NCBI GenBank assembly: GCA_036365455.1 | Contig: JAWQUS010000008.1 | Span: 18,149,501 to 18,213,500, forward strand | Reading direction: 5' to 3' | DNA: 64,000 nt | Origin: Macrosoma leucophasiata | Taxonomy: Eukaryota > Arthropoda > Insecta > Lepidoptera > Hedylidae | Shown: positions 51,451 through 62,999 of the stretch, in pieces | Position numbering within the stretch: position 1 is the stretch's first letter | Layout: every line of letters starts with the position of its first letter | Position numbers and translations under genes: made by a program | Notes under the pieces: model-generated | Told to the model about the DNA's origin: nothing | The model's input: the letters and a program-made list of their open reading frames with translations, nothing else | Database searches by the model: none

Positions 51451-52076
51451 CAGTAGAAGCTCTTTATTCGCGGGGTATACGTGCCGTAAATATGCCGCGA
51501 ATATAGAAATCGTGAATAAGGAACGGTAATTTGTAAAGAATTATAGGGATAGGGAATATATATATATATAGGGATACGTTCCTAGGCGGCGGAATAAAAA
51601 AAAGCCGACAAAAATCAGTCTAATTTAAAAAAAAACAGTTTAATTTAAGTTTTTGACCATACGTTTTGATAAGCGACATACCTAATATCTTCAAATTTAG
51701 GCAATGGTCAAATTGTGGCAGCATTCAATAATATACTTTTTGTTTTTATTTAAATTGCAAACAATCTGAAAATTTAAACCGACCGCGGCGAAGCCGACTT
51801 CACCTCAAAGGAACCGTCGAACGAAACAAACAACGCCGTTAGATTTTGAAAACACAATCTAGGCGTAGTTGTAATAATGTCTATTTGATTTAGCTCTTGA
51901 AGCGTTGACAACGGATACCGAATGCTTTTCATTTAGGGACATATTGTATCGTTGTACTGATTCAATCCGCTAATAAAGAAATCTTAAGCCGCGAATATAG
52001 GACTTGAGTTGCATTTTTTCAATTCGCGAATAGTGAAAACGCGAATGAAGGACGCGCGAATAAAGAGCTTCTACTG
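51451..52076. mobile_element. pogo/Tigger-type MITE
   Basis: Inverted ends CAGTAGAAGCTCTTTATTCG and cgaataaagagcttctactg, a TA before the left end, 626 bp, no coding frame. CAGTAG-type ends with TA insertion fit the pogo group. It contains an internal (TA)n tract near 51555 and lies about 370 bp after the Lonrf stop codon, so it may be partly within the 3' UTR. Confidence 0.75.
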
Positions 52077-52772
52077 TGATTATTTATAGGCTGGTCTGAT
52101 GTGGGTTGGCAAAATCCTCTAATTTCTTCTTTCGTATATATCCACTGAACTCTTACTCCTTTTACTATCAAAAAAACGACTTTCAATCACTGGAACGTAA
52201 ACTATTTTATTATATTATGTATGTAAAATGTATGTTTCAATGTCTATATAGATTTTTAATATTAATACGGTCTTGGACTGTTAAAAGATTAGTTGATGGT
52301 TAAAATATAGTTATATGATTTTGTTTAAATATGAGATTAAAAAATCATATGAATCAAAAATTACAAGACTTTATTATTAATATAACCTAAACGTTTAGTA
52401 AAATATTTTATAAACTCTATTTAGATATTAAAATATAATTATTATATGTGTTAAACGAATTAAAATAATAATTCGATTAAACACTCGATATTAACTGTAT
52501 CTCTTTTTATAAATCTGTTGTCACATGTTGACACCAGTAACCATTCATAATCAAGATAATTCTAATACAAAATTATGAAATGCTTATAGCTTTTTAAAAT
52601 CAGACTAAACTGTTTATTATTCTTTGCTGTAATGATACGATTCTAAAAGTAAAAAAGCGTTCCTAGGTATCCACAAAATAGTCCAAGGTCCAACAATTGT
52701 CACAACAGTTATGTTGTGTTTGAATAAGCCCTATTTGTCAACTTAAAAATTTATAGAGCTTATTTTATTAAA

Positions 52773-54653
52773 CTAGCTGCTGCCCGCGACGTCGTCTGCG
52801 TGAAGGCAGTACAGCACCAAACATACCTAAGATGCCAATGTCGCTTTAGCATTATAAGCAAATAGCATTAAATTAAAACTATAAGTTTTTTTGCAAGCGA
52901 AGCAAGAGAAGGGAGTCATATGGGAATCCTGCTGAGTTCAGCCATAAGATGTGACTGAAGGAAATAGAGAAAATAATGTAGGAATATATTCCCGGACACA
53001 AAAGAGTAAAAATACGTACAAAGGTATCAAACCTTACGACACTTTCCTATAAACTACGTTGGTAGTTATTCTGCCGGGAGCCAAAATGTAAAGAGAGTCA
53101 GGACTGGTGACGCGGTAGCAAGCGACGTACAGTTGCCCGTGTGAGAAGCAACTCGTCCTGAGGTTAACACCCGCTGCCCTCAGTGTCTGCCGCTTCTTCT
53201 GCTTATTGATGGTCATCGCGAAGCAAACATTCAACTGTACGCGCTTGAACTGGAACGTGAAGTTATGAGGTATGAGGGGAATGCGTGGTATAAATACTAC
53301 CTCACCAATGCCACAACCCGTTAGAATTTCCGCCTCAATGGTGTGTCTGTGGAGCGAGGAGGCTTTAACTCCCGTTATACAACTTCGGAGGAGATAAGTT
53401 CCGAAGTAGTATAATCGGGACCTACCTTCAGCTTGATGGTATGCGATGGAAGTCCGCTTGCTGACAGGAAGTTCAGAAATGCGGTGCGGTATACGACTGA
53501 TGTCCCTGTAGACACCGAGAATGAGTTCTCTAAGCTGGATACTTCTCTGCCGGAAGACTCTGGAAGCACCATCTGTCCACCTCTCTCTTCTGGTAGAGTG
53601 CTTTCGCGAAGATTTAGAAGGACATCAGAAAATTATTGAGCACGTGCATTGTCGCTGAGCCGAGCTCTCATATCAATGGTCAAGGGCAGCGTACGAACTC
53701 GTTAAGATCGTGACAACAAAGCATTCACCTTGTCAGCCCTCGATCTTCACGTCACCACGGGAAGCGTTTGCCGGAAATCGCCAGTGAACAGTAATGTGAC
53801 ACCACCCACTCAAATGTTCGTTCCTGCGGATGTCCTGATGGGTTCTGTCCACGGCTTCAACTGCCTTTCTATTGGCCTTCGTACACTCATCCCATACAAT
53901 CAGGGAGCAATCTTTGAGCACATGTCCCTTATCGCTGTTACATGACCCACCAAAAACAGTCGTTTCAGCGCTCTCTAAATGTAAGGGAATTTTAAACATG
54001 GCATGTGCTGTCTTGCTTTCCGGAAGCAGTTTGGCAGCAACACTACAGCAATAGCAATTTTGCCTTGCCTCCTGACCTCTGCGAGTATGTCAGTGGTAAC
54101 AAATGTTTTTCCTGTTCCACCAGGATGCACGATACCTATTAACCTTACCCAATGCGGTGTCCTTGAAAATTCTCGGATATTCATGCGAAATTTGAAGTTA
54201 ATCCATTAAGTAATTTTGAGTTTAGCCTGGACATACATACAGACAAACAGACAAAAATCTGAAAACTATTTTTGGCTTCCATTTCTATTGCAGATCACGT
54301 CCCAATTATTATTTAAAAAAATATTCAATCTACAGTCTTTATTTTCTTATGATTATATTAAATGTAGAGATTCCCGTGGGAATGAGAGATTTTCCCGCAG
54401 TAAAAAGTAGCCTAAATGTTGGCCAGGCTTAGTATCTATAAACCACAAAAAGTTTCATTCGAATCCGTCCAGTATCTTCGGAGATTAGCCTGGACAAAGG
54501 GACAAACAGACAAACCGACAAATAGACAGACAAAAAAATTAAAAATGATTGTAAAGTGTTCTAATACTATTTTAACATCGCCCCCAATTAGTTTTTCGTA
54601 AATATATACAATGTACAGACACGCGGATTTTACTGTTTTATTATAAGTATAGA
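52773..54653 (-). mobile_element. Helitron, decayed autonomous copy
   Basis: Read on the minus strand, it starts TCTATACTTATAATAAAACA at 54653 after an A. It ends with the GC-rich hairpin region gacgtcgcgggcagcagCTAG at 52773 before a T, as Helitrons do when they insert between A and T. Inside, in the right order and strand, are pieces of the helicase. The 1.9 kb length is far short of an autonomous element, so the Rep half is deleted. Confidence 0.8.
53034..54184 (-). pseudogene. Helitron helicase (PIF1-like) remnant
   Basis: In order along the minus strand: a Walker A segment (GIVHPGGTGKTFVTTDILAE, about 54130), a Walker B-like segment (SLIVWDECTKANRKAVEAVD, RTHQDIR, about 53890), and the C-terminal FAMTINKQ...CFSHGQLYVACYRVTSPDSL with LYILAPGRITTNVVY (about 53200-53060). 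These are the conserved blocks of Helitron helicases. Frameshifts and losses separate them, so it is not functional. Confidence 0.85.
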
Positions 54654-54659
54654 TAATGT

Positions 54660-56320
54660 GAATTCTATCCAAGTGCATTGACGGTCAAGATTTATGCGAG
54701 TTATTCATCAAAACAATTTTTTCGCGTGTAAATATTTACTGTCATATATAAACATTCTATGTATATAAATATTCTATTTATGTGTTAAATAGGCGACGCC
54801 GAATTTAAGAGCTCATAACATTAAAAATATTAGATTATTATGTAAACGTACTTTGTACTACTAGACTGGAAGTCTACATAATTAAGATTATATTATATAG
54901 GCTACATGCTAAAGAATGTAAACTATGTGTAAGGTTATTGGATTCTTGGTGTTCTTATATAAATGTTCATGTAATAACCCCTATTACTATTACTATTAAG
55001 TTACTATTTTTGAGTTGAGAACAGACAATGAGGAGTCTGCATGAAGACTGAGTCTTGCCGTAAAAAGGTTCCAATTAAATCAATTAATTAATATGTGTAA
55101 TATATTTCTTCAAGGAACCAATTTTACAAGCCATACGATGTGAAGAAAACTAGATAACGTGTAGTAGGTATAACAATTAATTAAGTATATGTGTTTTATT
55201 TTTAGCGTTTTTACATTTTCCTTTATCTTCTCATCTGTAAAATTATTAATACTTATTTGTCGAAATTATTATTGTAATGCCCGGTTTTAAATGTACTTAA
55301 TAATTTTCTTGTTCGGAAAGAGAACCGTAATGGCCAAAAATTTAATGTTATCCCTTCCCTGGCATTCAAATATTCATATTTTAATTAAGAAATAGCGATT
55401 AACTAAAACCTATGACTTAAATAATTTAGTAGATCAGTATTTAACTCTTGACTTCTAAAACGGCCATAGTGTCAGTTTGTCATGATGTCTTATCCAGGCT
55501 GTTTTGCAGCTAGAGAGAAAAATAATAAATTTTATGTCCTAAAAGAGTCTTCACTGAATAGGCACCCATTTATAGTTTTATTGGCTTGCCCGGACTGTCA
55601 AAAGAACACTTTAATTTTACGAAGAAATTAGCGTAAAAACATTTTATTGCGGTACATAACCGCGATTGTGATGTCATAACTGGCTTCATTCGACAAACGT
55701 TACAAATTTTGAATTGTTTATGATAATAATCATATATGTACATACTATTTTAGTTAATTCATATTACTAGTTTAGGAGATAAAATTGTGAAAGTGGACCG
55801 CTAACACGAAGTAAGAAGCAAGAGAATTTGAAGATAAGGAAAAAAAATCAGCAGTTGAAGGCTCGTAGGCAACCTATCTACTAGTTGCAGTACAGTTTTA
55901 TACTTCCTTTTCTTTCAATTTGATATCTAGTCAATTTACACGAAATATTGGCACGTTTGTCTATTACTATCATTTGCAATTCAAATTTGTATACTTAGGT
56001 ATTATAAAGTATCATTTTCATGAAACACTATTTGAGAGCATGATCTTCAAGATTAATCTCCAAAATAGTAGGTAAGCATTTAATGTACGAATGTAATTCC
56101 ATTATTAGTTCATGTTTACTACCTATTATGATTTTAATAAAAAAAAGTATGTTTGCTAAGCTGTCTTTTTTACTAAGCTGTTTTTTCAGTAAGTATTACT
56201 TTTTTATGTTGAATACAGACGACAGAGAGGCAGGAAGACACCTGTGCCCGGTCCCATTAAACAATAGCATAACTTATGGCGCACATCGTATCGCCTTAGA
56301 TCTGAAATATTCGAAACCTA
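54660..56320. other. AT-rich intergenic stretch
   Basis: I see no gene or clear repeat in this interval. Confidence 0.45.
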
Positions 56321-56321
56321 T

Positions 56322-56900
56322 ATCTATACTAATATTATAAAGAGGTATAGTTTGTTACTTTGTTTGTTTGTAGGGGTTAATCTCAGGAACTACTGGTCCG
56401 ATTTGAAAAAATATTTCAAGGCTAGATAGCCTATTTATCGGGAAGTGCTAGCTATATATCATCACGCTAAGACCAATAAGAGCGGGGCATCAATGAAGAA
56501 TGTTTCAAAATCAAGGGATTTTTTTACTATTGAGAGCATAGAGCAACGCGGCCCTCTGGTCGCGGCGGACCGTAGGGCAGTAGCCATAGCGTGTATGACC
56601 GATGCCAAACAGTCTGTAATTTTTTGCGGGGGAAAATGCGTGCGACACACGCACTCTACAAAAAACGTCTATTACTACGAAACTCACATCTTGACTTTAA
56701 CAAAACACAGAAACAATTTCACATACACATTTAAACATCTAGCCGACAGGTATAGGCCCCTTTGGGCTTGTACTTTGACAGAGGGGAAAGCCTGCACATG
56801 GCTACTCCCCTCCGGTGTTGCTATGATTGAGAGCTTCCGCTGCGGTCGGTGCGTAAACGGTTAGTTTCGCAGAAGTTATGTTTTTGATGTGTCGCTGCAA
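56322..56900 (+). repeat. Helitron-like repeat interrupted by a MITE
   Basis: Starts tctatactaatattataaag and contains ctcaggaactactggtccga. The MITE at 56537-56825 splits it; after the MITE the repeat resumes (cttccgctgcggtcggtgcg). The 3' end was not found. Confidence 0.55.
56537..56825 (+). mobile_element. MITE, second deletion derivative, with perfect 8-bp target duplication
   Basis: Flanked by ATTGAGAG at 56529-56536 and 56826-56833. It starts CATAGAGCAACGCGG and ends ttgctatg. It shares its interior with the MITE at 48422. It inserted into a Helitron-like repeat, whose halves lie at 56322-56528 and 56834-56900. The right terminal repeat is shortened by about 25 bp. Confidence 0.82.
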
Positions 56901-57215
56901 ACGAGCGTCGAACGGCTACTTAAGGACGTAGGCCTTAGGTACCTATAACAAGTCTCATGTGATGTGTCATGTCATGTGAATCTGCTACATCAATGCTGTT
57001 ATGGTTTTTTATGGCGGGAAATGGCCGTGTTATTATTTTCAAAACGTGTGTATTCATAGATTTATAACGAAGTAGATAATAAATCTATGTGTGTACTTAA
57101 TGTACTCATAGTCGTGTTTTTATGTATAAAATGTTGGGATTGTAAGATGGAGATGGGATGCTTAAGAATGGTGGGAAAGCATTCGATAATGTGCACGGGT
57201 AGGATAATGATAATA

Positions 57216-58503
57216 TAAGGTTGGGGAAAAAGTTTCTTCGCATTTTTTAAGATAATTTAAAACATTTTTTAATATAGTTTATTTAAATTTAACTAAAGTA
57301 TGTATGTACCATTTTGTTCGATAACCTTTTGCCATCTTGTAGGTAGGGACATGATCCCATTGCTATAAAAATTTTGGGACTTCTCATCAAAATACCGCGA
57401 CAAGTGGATTTGGCAGTCCTCTCGTAATGTTAACCTAACATTGCATAAAGAAATCTGAAGAGACCGAAACAGGTGGAAATCTGAAGGTGCAAGGTCAGGA
57501 CTATACGGTGGATGCATTAACACCTCCCAGCCAAACTCTTAAATTTTTGCTGAGTGGCTATAGATGTGTGAGGTCTAGCGTTATAGTGATGAAACACCAC
57601 ATCCCTTCTGTTGATCAATTCCGACCGCTTTCTCTCAACTTCTTGCTTTAATCTCATCAGTTGTTCGCAGTAGAGTTCAGAATCGATAGTTCTGCCTGGT
57701 GGTAATAGCTCATAATGAATAATGCCCTTCCAATCCCACCACACACACAACATCACCTTATTGCGAGTTAACCCGGGTTTCGCCACAGTCTGTGAAGCCT
57801 GACCGGCCTTTGACCACCTTTTTCGCACGTTCTTGTCGTACGTGATCCACTTTTCATCACCAGTTATCAGCTTCTTCAAAAATGATTCGGTTTCATTAAG
57901 TCGTAATAAAGAATCACAAATGAGTACACGGTTCATTAGGTTTCTTTCAGCGAGCTCGTGGGGTACCCAAATATCGAGCTTTTTTTTGTACCCAGCTTTT
58001 TGAAGTTTTGTGATTTAAAACTGTTTTGTGATCAATTCTCAGTTCTTCAGCTACATCGTAACTACTGATATGTCGATCTTGCTCCACTTTTTCAAAAATG
58101 GCATCCATTTTACCGTAATAGGGCGACCAGCCAGAGCGAGGTGCATCTTTGACATCAAAATTTCCCGATTGAAAACGCTTAAACCAAATATGTGCTACTC
58201 TCACAGACACTGCACTAGGTCCATAAACGACTCAAATTTTTTTCGCGGCTTGCGTTGCATTTTTACCTTTTTTGTAGTAAAATTTTAAAATGTATCGAAT
58301 TTCTTCATTAGATTCACTCATCTTGACAGTACGAAAAACAAATGAAAATCACACATTTGCCTAATTTGAATTTGGAATTATGTTCTTTAAAATTTTAACT
58401 TTCAATGATACCAAAACCAGCCAGATACAAATACTACAGCCAAAGAGATTTTATTACTAGTTCATACATACTATAATGCGAAAAGACTTTTTCCCCAACC
58501 TAT
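57216..58503 (-). mobile_element. mariner copy 5 (full length)
   Basis: About 1.29 kb with both TIRs (aaggttggggaaaaagt at 57218, ttttccccaacctat at 58490). It lies in the repeat-rich region downstream of Lonrf. Confidence 0.93.
57293..58320 (-). pseudogene. mariner transposase, copy 5 (inactivated)
   Basis: The first part reads from ATG at 58320 with a stop after YGPS-region changes and a frameshift near 58000. The middle frame (MNRVLICDSLL to FHHYNARPHTS) shows the second catalytic Asp changed to Tyr (HHYN for HHDN). A further frameshift at about 57535 separates it from the terminal SPDLAPSDFHLF segment. Confidence 0.9.
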
Positions 58504-58504
58504 C

Positions 58505-58781
58505 ATACAGTCCTAAACCTATTATACAGTGAAAAGTGATTTTTCATTTATGTTGTCTCCAAAACTTCGTAAAAACTCTTAGTAAAGTCCCCAACATGAT
58601 TCATCCATTCATCGTCATCTTCCATATGGATATATTCATCATCATAAGCAATGAAGAATATATTAAAAATTTCCAAAGATTGGCTGCAAAGGACTGGAAT
58701 GCAACGCCGTAAAACAAATGATTTAAAAAAAAGCCACTGACAACCTGTTTTGTTTTAAATAAGGCACAGTGGTTATCATTG
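58505..58781 (-). other. Possible protein remnant between mariner 5 and the right arm
   Basis: Read on the minus strand, a short acidic frame (AYDDEYIHMEDDDEWMNHVG, DFTKSFYEVLETT, stop) looks like the C-terminus of some protein. No upstream frame continues it, and I cannot assign it. Confidence 0.25.
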
Positions 58782-59357
58782 AGATATATACATGGAGAGG
58801 GGACATTCTACTATAGAAACAGTGGTTATACATTAATGAGTAAAATCGACACATGTCTAACAAAAACAGTTTTGACACTTTCTAACTAACCAGTAGCTCC
58901 CTATGATAGATTAGCCAGATTTGCGGTAGATCTGTTGTCAAACAAACAGATGCTCCTATAACTTTTGCTGTTTTCTTGAGAGTTAAATCTTTTAACTAGT
59001 TATTGTGGTATTCTAAGCTTTGCTTTGTGTTGCCTGATTATGGTCTCGTATTGTTTAAAATAGAGTGGTACAAGAAAAAACTAAAATAATCTTGAATTTA
59101 CCTTTGTGACGTTAAGTACATATTTTCACGGATTGTGTCGTATTCGGTGGGATTTTGAAATGCAGTGATATATAGTGATATGTTTTATTAAGAGTTTTGA
59201 GACCTGTGTAAGTTTCGTATGACTTAAATGACTTTTAATGTTATTCATTCTTTTCAAAAAAAATTGCATTGTTTAAATAGTGATGTACGAATACTAACCT
59301 GATCTAATAAAGTATCGATATAAAATTATTTTTCATATCAATTTAAATTATGTAATA

Positions 59358-59450
59358 CTAGCTGTTGCCCGTGGCGTCGCCCGCGTGGATTTGGTTTTAT
59401 AAATAACTAGCTGTTGCCCGCGGCATTGCCCGCGTGGATATCGTTTCATA
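59358..59450 (-). repeat. Two Helitron 3' ends in tandem
   Basis: ctagctgttgcccgtggcgtcgcccgcgtgga and ctagctgttgcccgcggcattgcccgcgtgga occur 48 bp apart in the same orientation, each the CTAG-terminated hairpin end of a Helitron read backwards. The sequence to about 60410 may belong to the same insertion, because the homologous left arm lacks it. Confidence 0.6.
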
Positions 59451-60413
59451 AATAATTTAAATTTTACAATCCCGTGGAAATGTCCTAATCAGGTTTCCCG
59501 TTGCGTACCTTTATGTGGAATACTTAATCACGTCTATAACTTCAAAAATCTCTATTTAATTTTAACCCCTTACATTTGAAAGTTTAGTGGTGATTTTGAT
59601 AAAATACTGAAGCTCGTACCTATTTTTTATTACTAACAGAAAGACTGGCACATCACTTTTCAAGTCTCTAACTTAGAAACTACCAAAAATTCAAACAAAT
59701 TTTAACCACAATTCCATTCAAACAATACCTCTCCATTTTGCCACTTTAGGGGGAAATTTTGTCCATTCACTTAAACAGATCATTTTTACGATTCCTAATC
59801 ATGAGCCTCTATATACCAATTTTTATACTGTTTAGTTCAGGAATGAGAACCTTTCCATAAAAAAATACCACTTTATTTTCCCCCTTTAGGACAGAATTTG
59901 TCCATTTCATCTACACAGATCATTTTTTATCACAATCCAAAATATTTGTACCTGTTATCATATAGTCCTTTATATCTATCTCTATACATCCTTTCTTCTA
60001 CATCATGAAAGGAACCCTTGTACCAAATTTTAAGTCTCTAGGAACAGTAGTTTCATTTAACATTTTCGTATCCAATTACAAAATCAAAAGCAAATAAAAA
60101 ATCAATAGGTAGCGCGGCCGCTGACCTGACTTAAGTTCAGATCAAGAAGACAGCGTAACCGAGTTTTAAAAAACTTGTGACGCCATCCATCAAAGGCCAT
60201 GGGTAACACTGCTTCTTATCATTTATCAAGAGTATTAATATTTATATTATTTATAGAATTTTTTTTGCTTTGTCTTTTTTTTTGTACCAAAGAGCCTGTT
60301 CACTTATATTCCACCTTGAATATTGCGGTAAGTCCCATACCAATTTCCGTTTCCATTTTTGGTATTGGTTAAATGGTTTGGGGGAAAATTTCAAAAACAT
60401 AATGTTAAGTGTC
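59451..60413. repeat. Insertion-specific part of the right arm, unidentified repeat
   Basis: Sequence absent from the homologous left arm, so probably inserted together with the Helitron ends at 59358. It has no long frame. It repeats a motif of the kind ccaaattttaagtctctagg and tttaggacagaatttgtcca (59750 and 59890), suggesting internal duplication. Confidence 0.4.
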
Positions 60414-60495
60414 ACACAGGCATCAGTTTACATTAGCAAGTAATAGCCTATCAGTCTACACAAAACCACAGCTTTCAATCTAAATGCGTTGCCAC

Positions 60496-60821
60496 CAGTG
60501 GTGGATTTACAAATTTGCCGCCGGTAGGCTATTATTTTTGCCCCCCCTATATTTTGATATCGTAGTTTACAATCATATCAATTAGGTATATTTTCTATCA
60601 ATAACATTTCAACTTTATGTTTTATGCTTCATTATCCTGAAGTTGATGTAAGCAAATTTTTTTCTATGGTTAGAGTCATTGGGAACTATGATCTGAGCCT
60701 TGATAATTTTAACAGTAATTTTGTAAATAGAAATAAAAAAAATGTGAACTAATTCTGCCGCCCCTTAAAATTTGCCGCCCTAGGCTCCAGCCTACTCAGC
60801 CTGCTGGTATATCCACCACTG
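60496..60821. mobile_element. hAT-type MITE, larger relative
   Basis: A 326-bp element starting CAGTGGTGGATTTACAAATT and ending tatccaccactg, with a perfect 8-bp target duplication GTTGCCAC at 60488-60495 and 60822-60829. The sub-terminal tttgccgcc/ggcggcaaa motif is shared with the MITE at 16695. It interrupts the right-hand inverted arm; the left arm (about 21350) has the empty site. Confidence 0.88.
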
Positions 60822-61345
60822 GTTGCCACTCCTAAGGCCTATGAAATTACACATCTGTGCTGGAAATCGCCGTACAGATCTGTGTCACTAACATGCGTAT
60901 CATCTGAAAATTGAAGCCGGTTCTATTTCTATTCAATTACTCATAGCATTAATATACCTAGAGCTGTTCCGGCTACATTTATAATATTATATAAGGTATA
61001 GTAATAATTAGAAAATAAAAAAGATCCTGTAGAAGATCTTTCGAGAATGTACGAAAATCAAATGTATTTGTTGGCGTATATTGACCGAAGCGTCATCGTG
61101 CTACTCAAATTAACTTAACTTAATGATTAAAATTTGGTATACTTAGCAACAATATTTACACAGATGCTTACATAAGACTCATATTTGAAGGCTGATATAG
61201 AAAATTCTACTGAAATTTAACATTACCACAATTTGCAATCTTTAGGTTAAGTACTGGCTGAGAACCTTTCGCAAGCTGCTGTTAATCTATGAGATCCTCA
61301 TTTGAATGAATGAATTTATTTATTGGCTAAAAAATATAGTAGGTA

Positions 61346-62498
61346 CAGTGCCACCAACTTATCTCTGAAATGAAAGATGTCGTCACCGTCGTATCGGTGT
61401 TGCTAGTTAATTTAGTTTTGCTTAAGATTGGGATGAAAGAAATGTTGGGTAAGTTTTAAATGAGTAAAAACAACTGTGTTTGTTTAAGTTGTTATGCTAA
61501 AGCCTGTCTAGATTATAACTCTAGTGGCTACAGCGTGATAAATGTACGATAACAAAACAGAATAATTGTTTTTAAAATTTATTGGAAACTAGTATCTAGC
61601 TCTCCAAGCTGATAATGTCATTGCGCTCCATCAATACTTTACGATTAGACAGCGTTTTTTTTAAACGAAATCCCAATTTATGGAGCAGTTTTCGAAGAGA
61701 TTCTCTCTGTCCTGTATAATTTATTTCATCTAGCAGCTTATTGACAGTAGGCACTTCCTTCCTGGCAGAATAAAATTCATGAACTTTCCGTCTAATAACT
61801 CTCTGGTCAAAATCATCAACTAAAATAAATCCACTTTTACGTGGTCGTTTCTTGCCTGGTGTGCGAATTTTAGTATCGGATTTTTCTGCTTCTCGCCCCT
61901 CTCTGACAATATTAGATATTGTTCCTAAGCTTACACCTGTAATAAAATAAAATAATTCAGTATACATCTAACAAGTCAGCTGGCTCACTCCAAAGATAGG
62001 GTAGAAACAAAGAAACGATTATTATTACTCATTTAATTAAAAACGTAATCGTAAATACAGATTATTTCAAGTTGTTCAAATAAAAATCAAGCCAAAGCTG
62101 CTATCGTAAATAAAAAATATAAAGAATATTCTGTAAATTAAATTTAGGTAAGTAGATATTGTATCAATTTAACTGACTTATTAAAATTGGATAATTTGTG
62201 TGATAAGAACTGGCAACACTGACCTGTAGCTGCCGCAATTCGATTGTATATTTGATTAAATGGAATTATAAGGGAGCCTGCTGTCGAGATTCTTCTTCAA
62301 AAAAGGATTTAACCTTTAGAATAATATTCCGGGCATCACTTTTCATAGCTTTCGGCATATTCAATAGTTAAAATCAAGAAATATAGCAATAAAACATACA
62401 CAGCACACGAGAGTAGTAGACACTGACAATCCAATGACACTTCAACATGGCGGCTTTAGTTCCTTTTTTTCCATTTCAGAAATAAGTTGGTGGCACTG
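61346..62498 (-). mobile_element. Tc1/IS630-like DNA transposon, truncated
   Basis: The ends are CAGTGCCACCAACTTATCTC and its complement at 62479-62498, flanked by TA on both sides (61344-61345, 62499-62500). The homologous left arm at about 18355 has no insertion. The element is 1153 bp and encodes only the DNA-binding half of a transposase. Confidence 0.82.
61596..62358 (-). pseudogene. Transposase N-terminal (HTH) region with an intron
   Basis: Exon A (62358-62224) reads MPKAMKSDARNIILKVKSFF, shifts frame once after SRQQ, and goes on LIIPFNQIYNRIAAAT to a GT donor. Exon B (61936-61596) restores a Gly codon and reads VSLGTISNIVREGREAEKSD, then FDQRVIRRKVHEFYSARKEV and RKVLMERNDI to a stop. 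The HTH pattern and ends fit Tc1/IS630-like elements of insects. The DDE catalytic domain is missing. Confidence 0.7.
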
Positions 62499-62661
62499 TA
62501 CATAAGATCTTCAGTATACAGTATAGCTTTCTTTTTTATTTCGCCATTTAATTGGTATGGATACATTTTATTACTACATCATAATTATTACAATTATACT
62601 AAACTCTTATTTAGTGAGTGGATTTTACTAAGACTAAACATACATACTTTGAAAGAATAAC

Positions 62662-62805
62662 CCCCTTAGTCATAAACGTATTTTAGCTAAAGTGTTGCTA
62701 ATGTCTCCTTTGTCCTTTTTTATTTTGCACATTTGACAATGCAACTGACAAAGACAAAGCATTCTATAGCTAAAACGTATCTAATGTACGTTTATGAATA
62801 AGGGG
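62662..62805. mobile_element. Short palindromic MITE family D
   Basis: cccccttagtcataaacgta ttttagc at the left and gctaaaacgtatctaatgta cgtttatgaataagggg at the right, 144 bp, no coding frame. It lies in the outer part of the right arm. Confidence 0.72.
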
Positions 62806-62999
62806 ATAAGAATTCGTGGTGATAAAATATCGCTATTAACTGCTTATGTATGAGAAGATGATATCGATATTTATCGAAAACAACCTTATGAAAGGCGGCC
62901 ATATTAATCACCCAAATTTTCGTAGGTAGTCACGCCAATTTTGTAAGTAGGGCCTCTCCATGTATATATCTCATTTAAGGAAATATTCTCTTTGTCAGC

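Larger units (their letters stand above)
58782..62972. mobile_element. Right inverted arm: putative element with terminal inverted repeats
   Basis: The ends are inverted copies: gagatatatacatggagagg at 58782 and cctctccatgtatatatctc at about 62953-62972, flanked by att on both sides. Net of three later insertions (59358-60413, 60496-60821, 61346-62498) it would be about 1.6-1.7 kb. It is homologous in inverted orientation to 18195-22355. No coding frame was found in the shared part. Confidence 0.6.
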
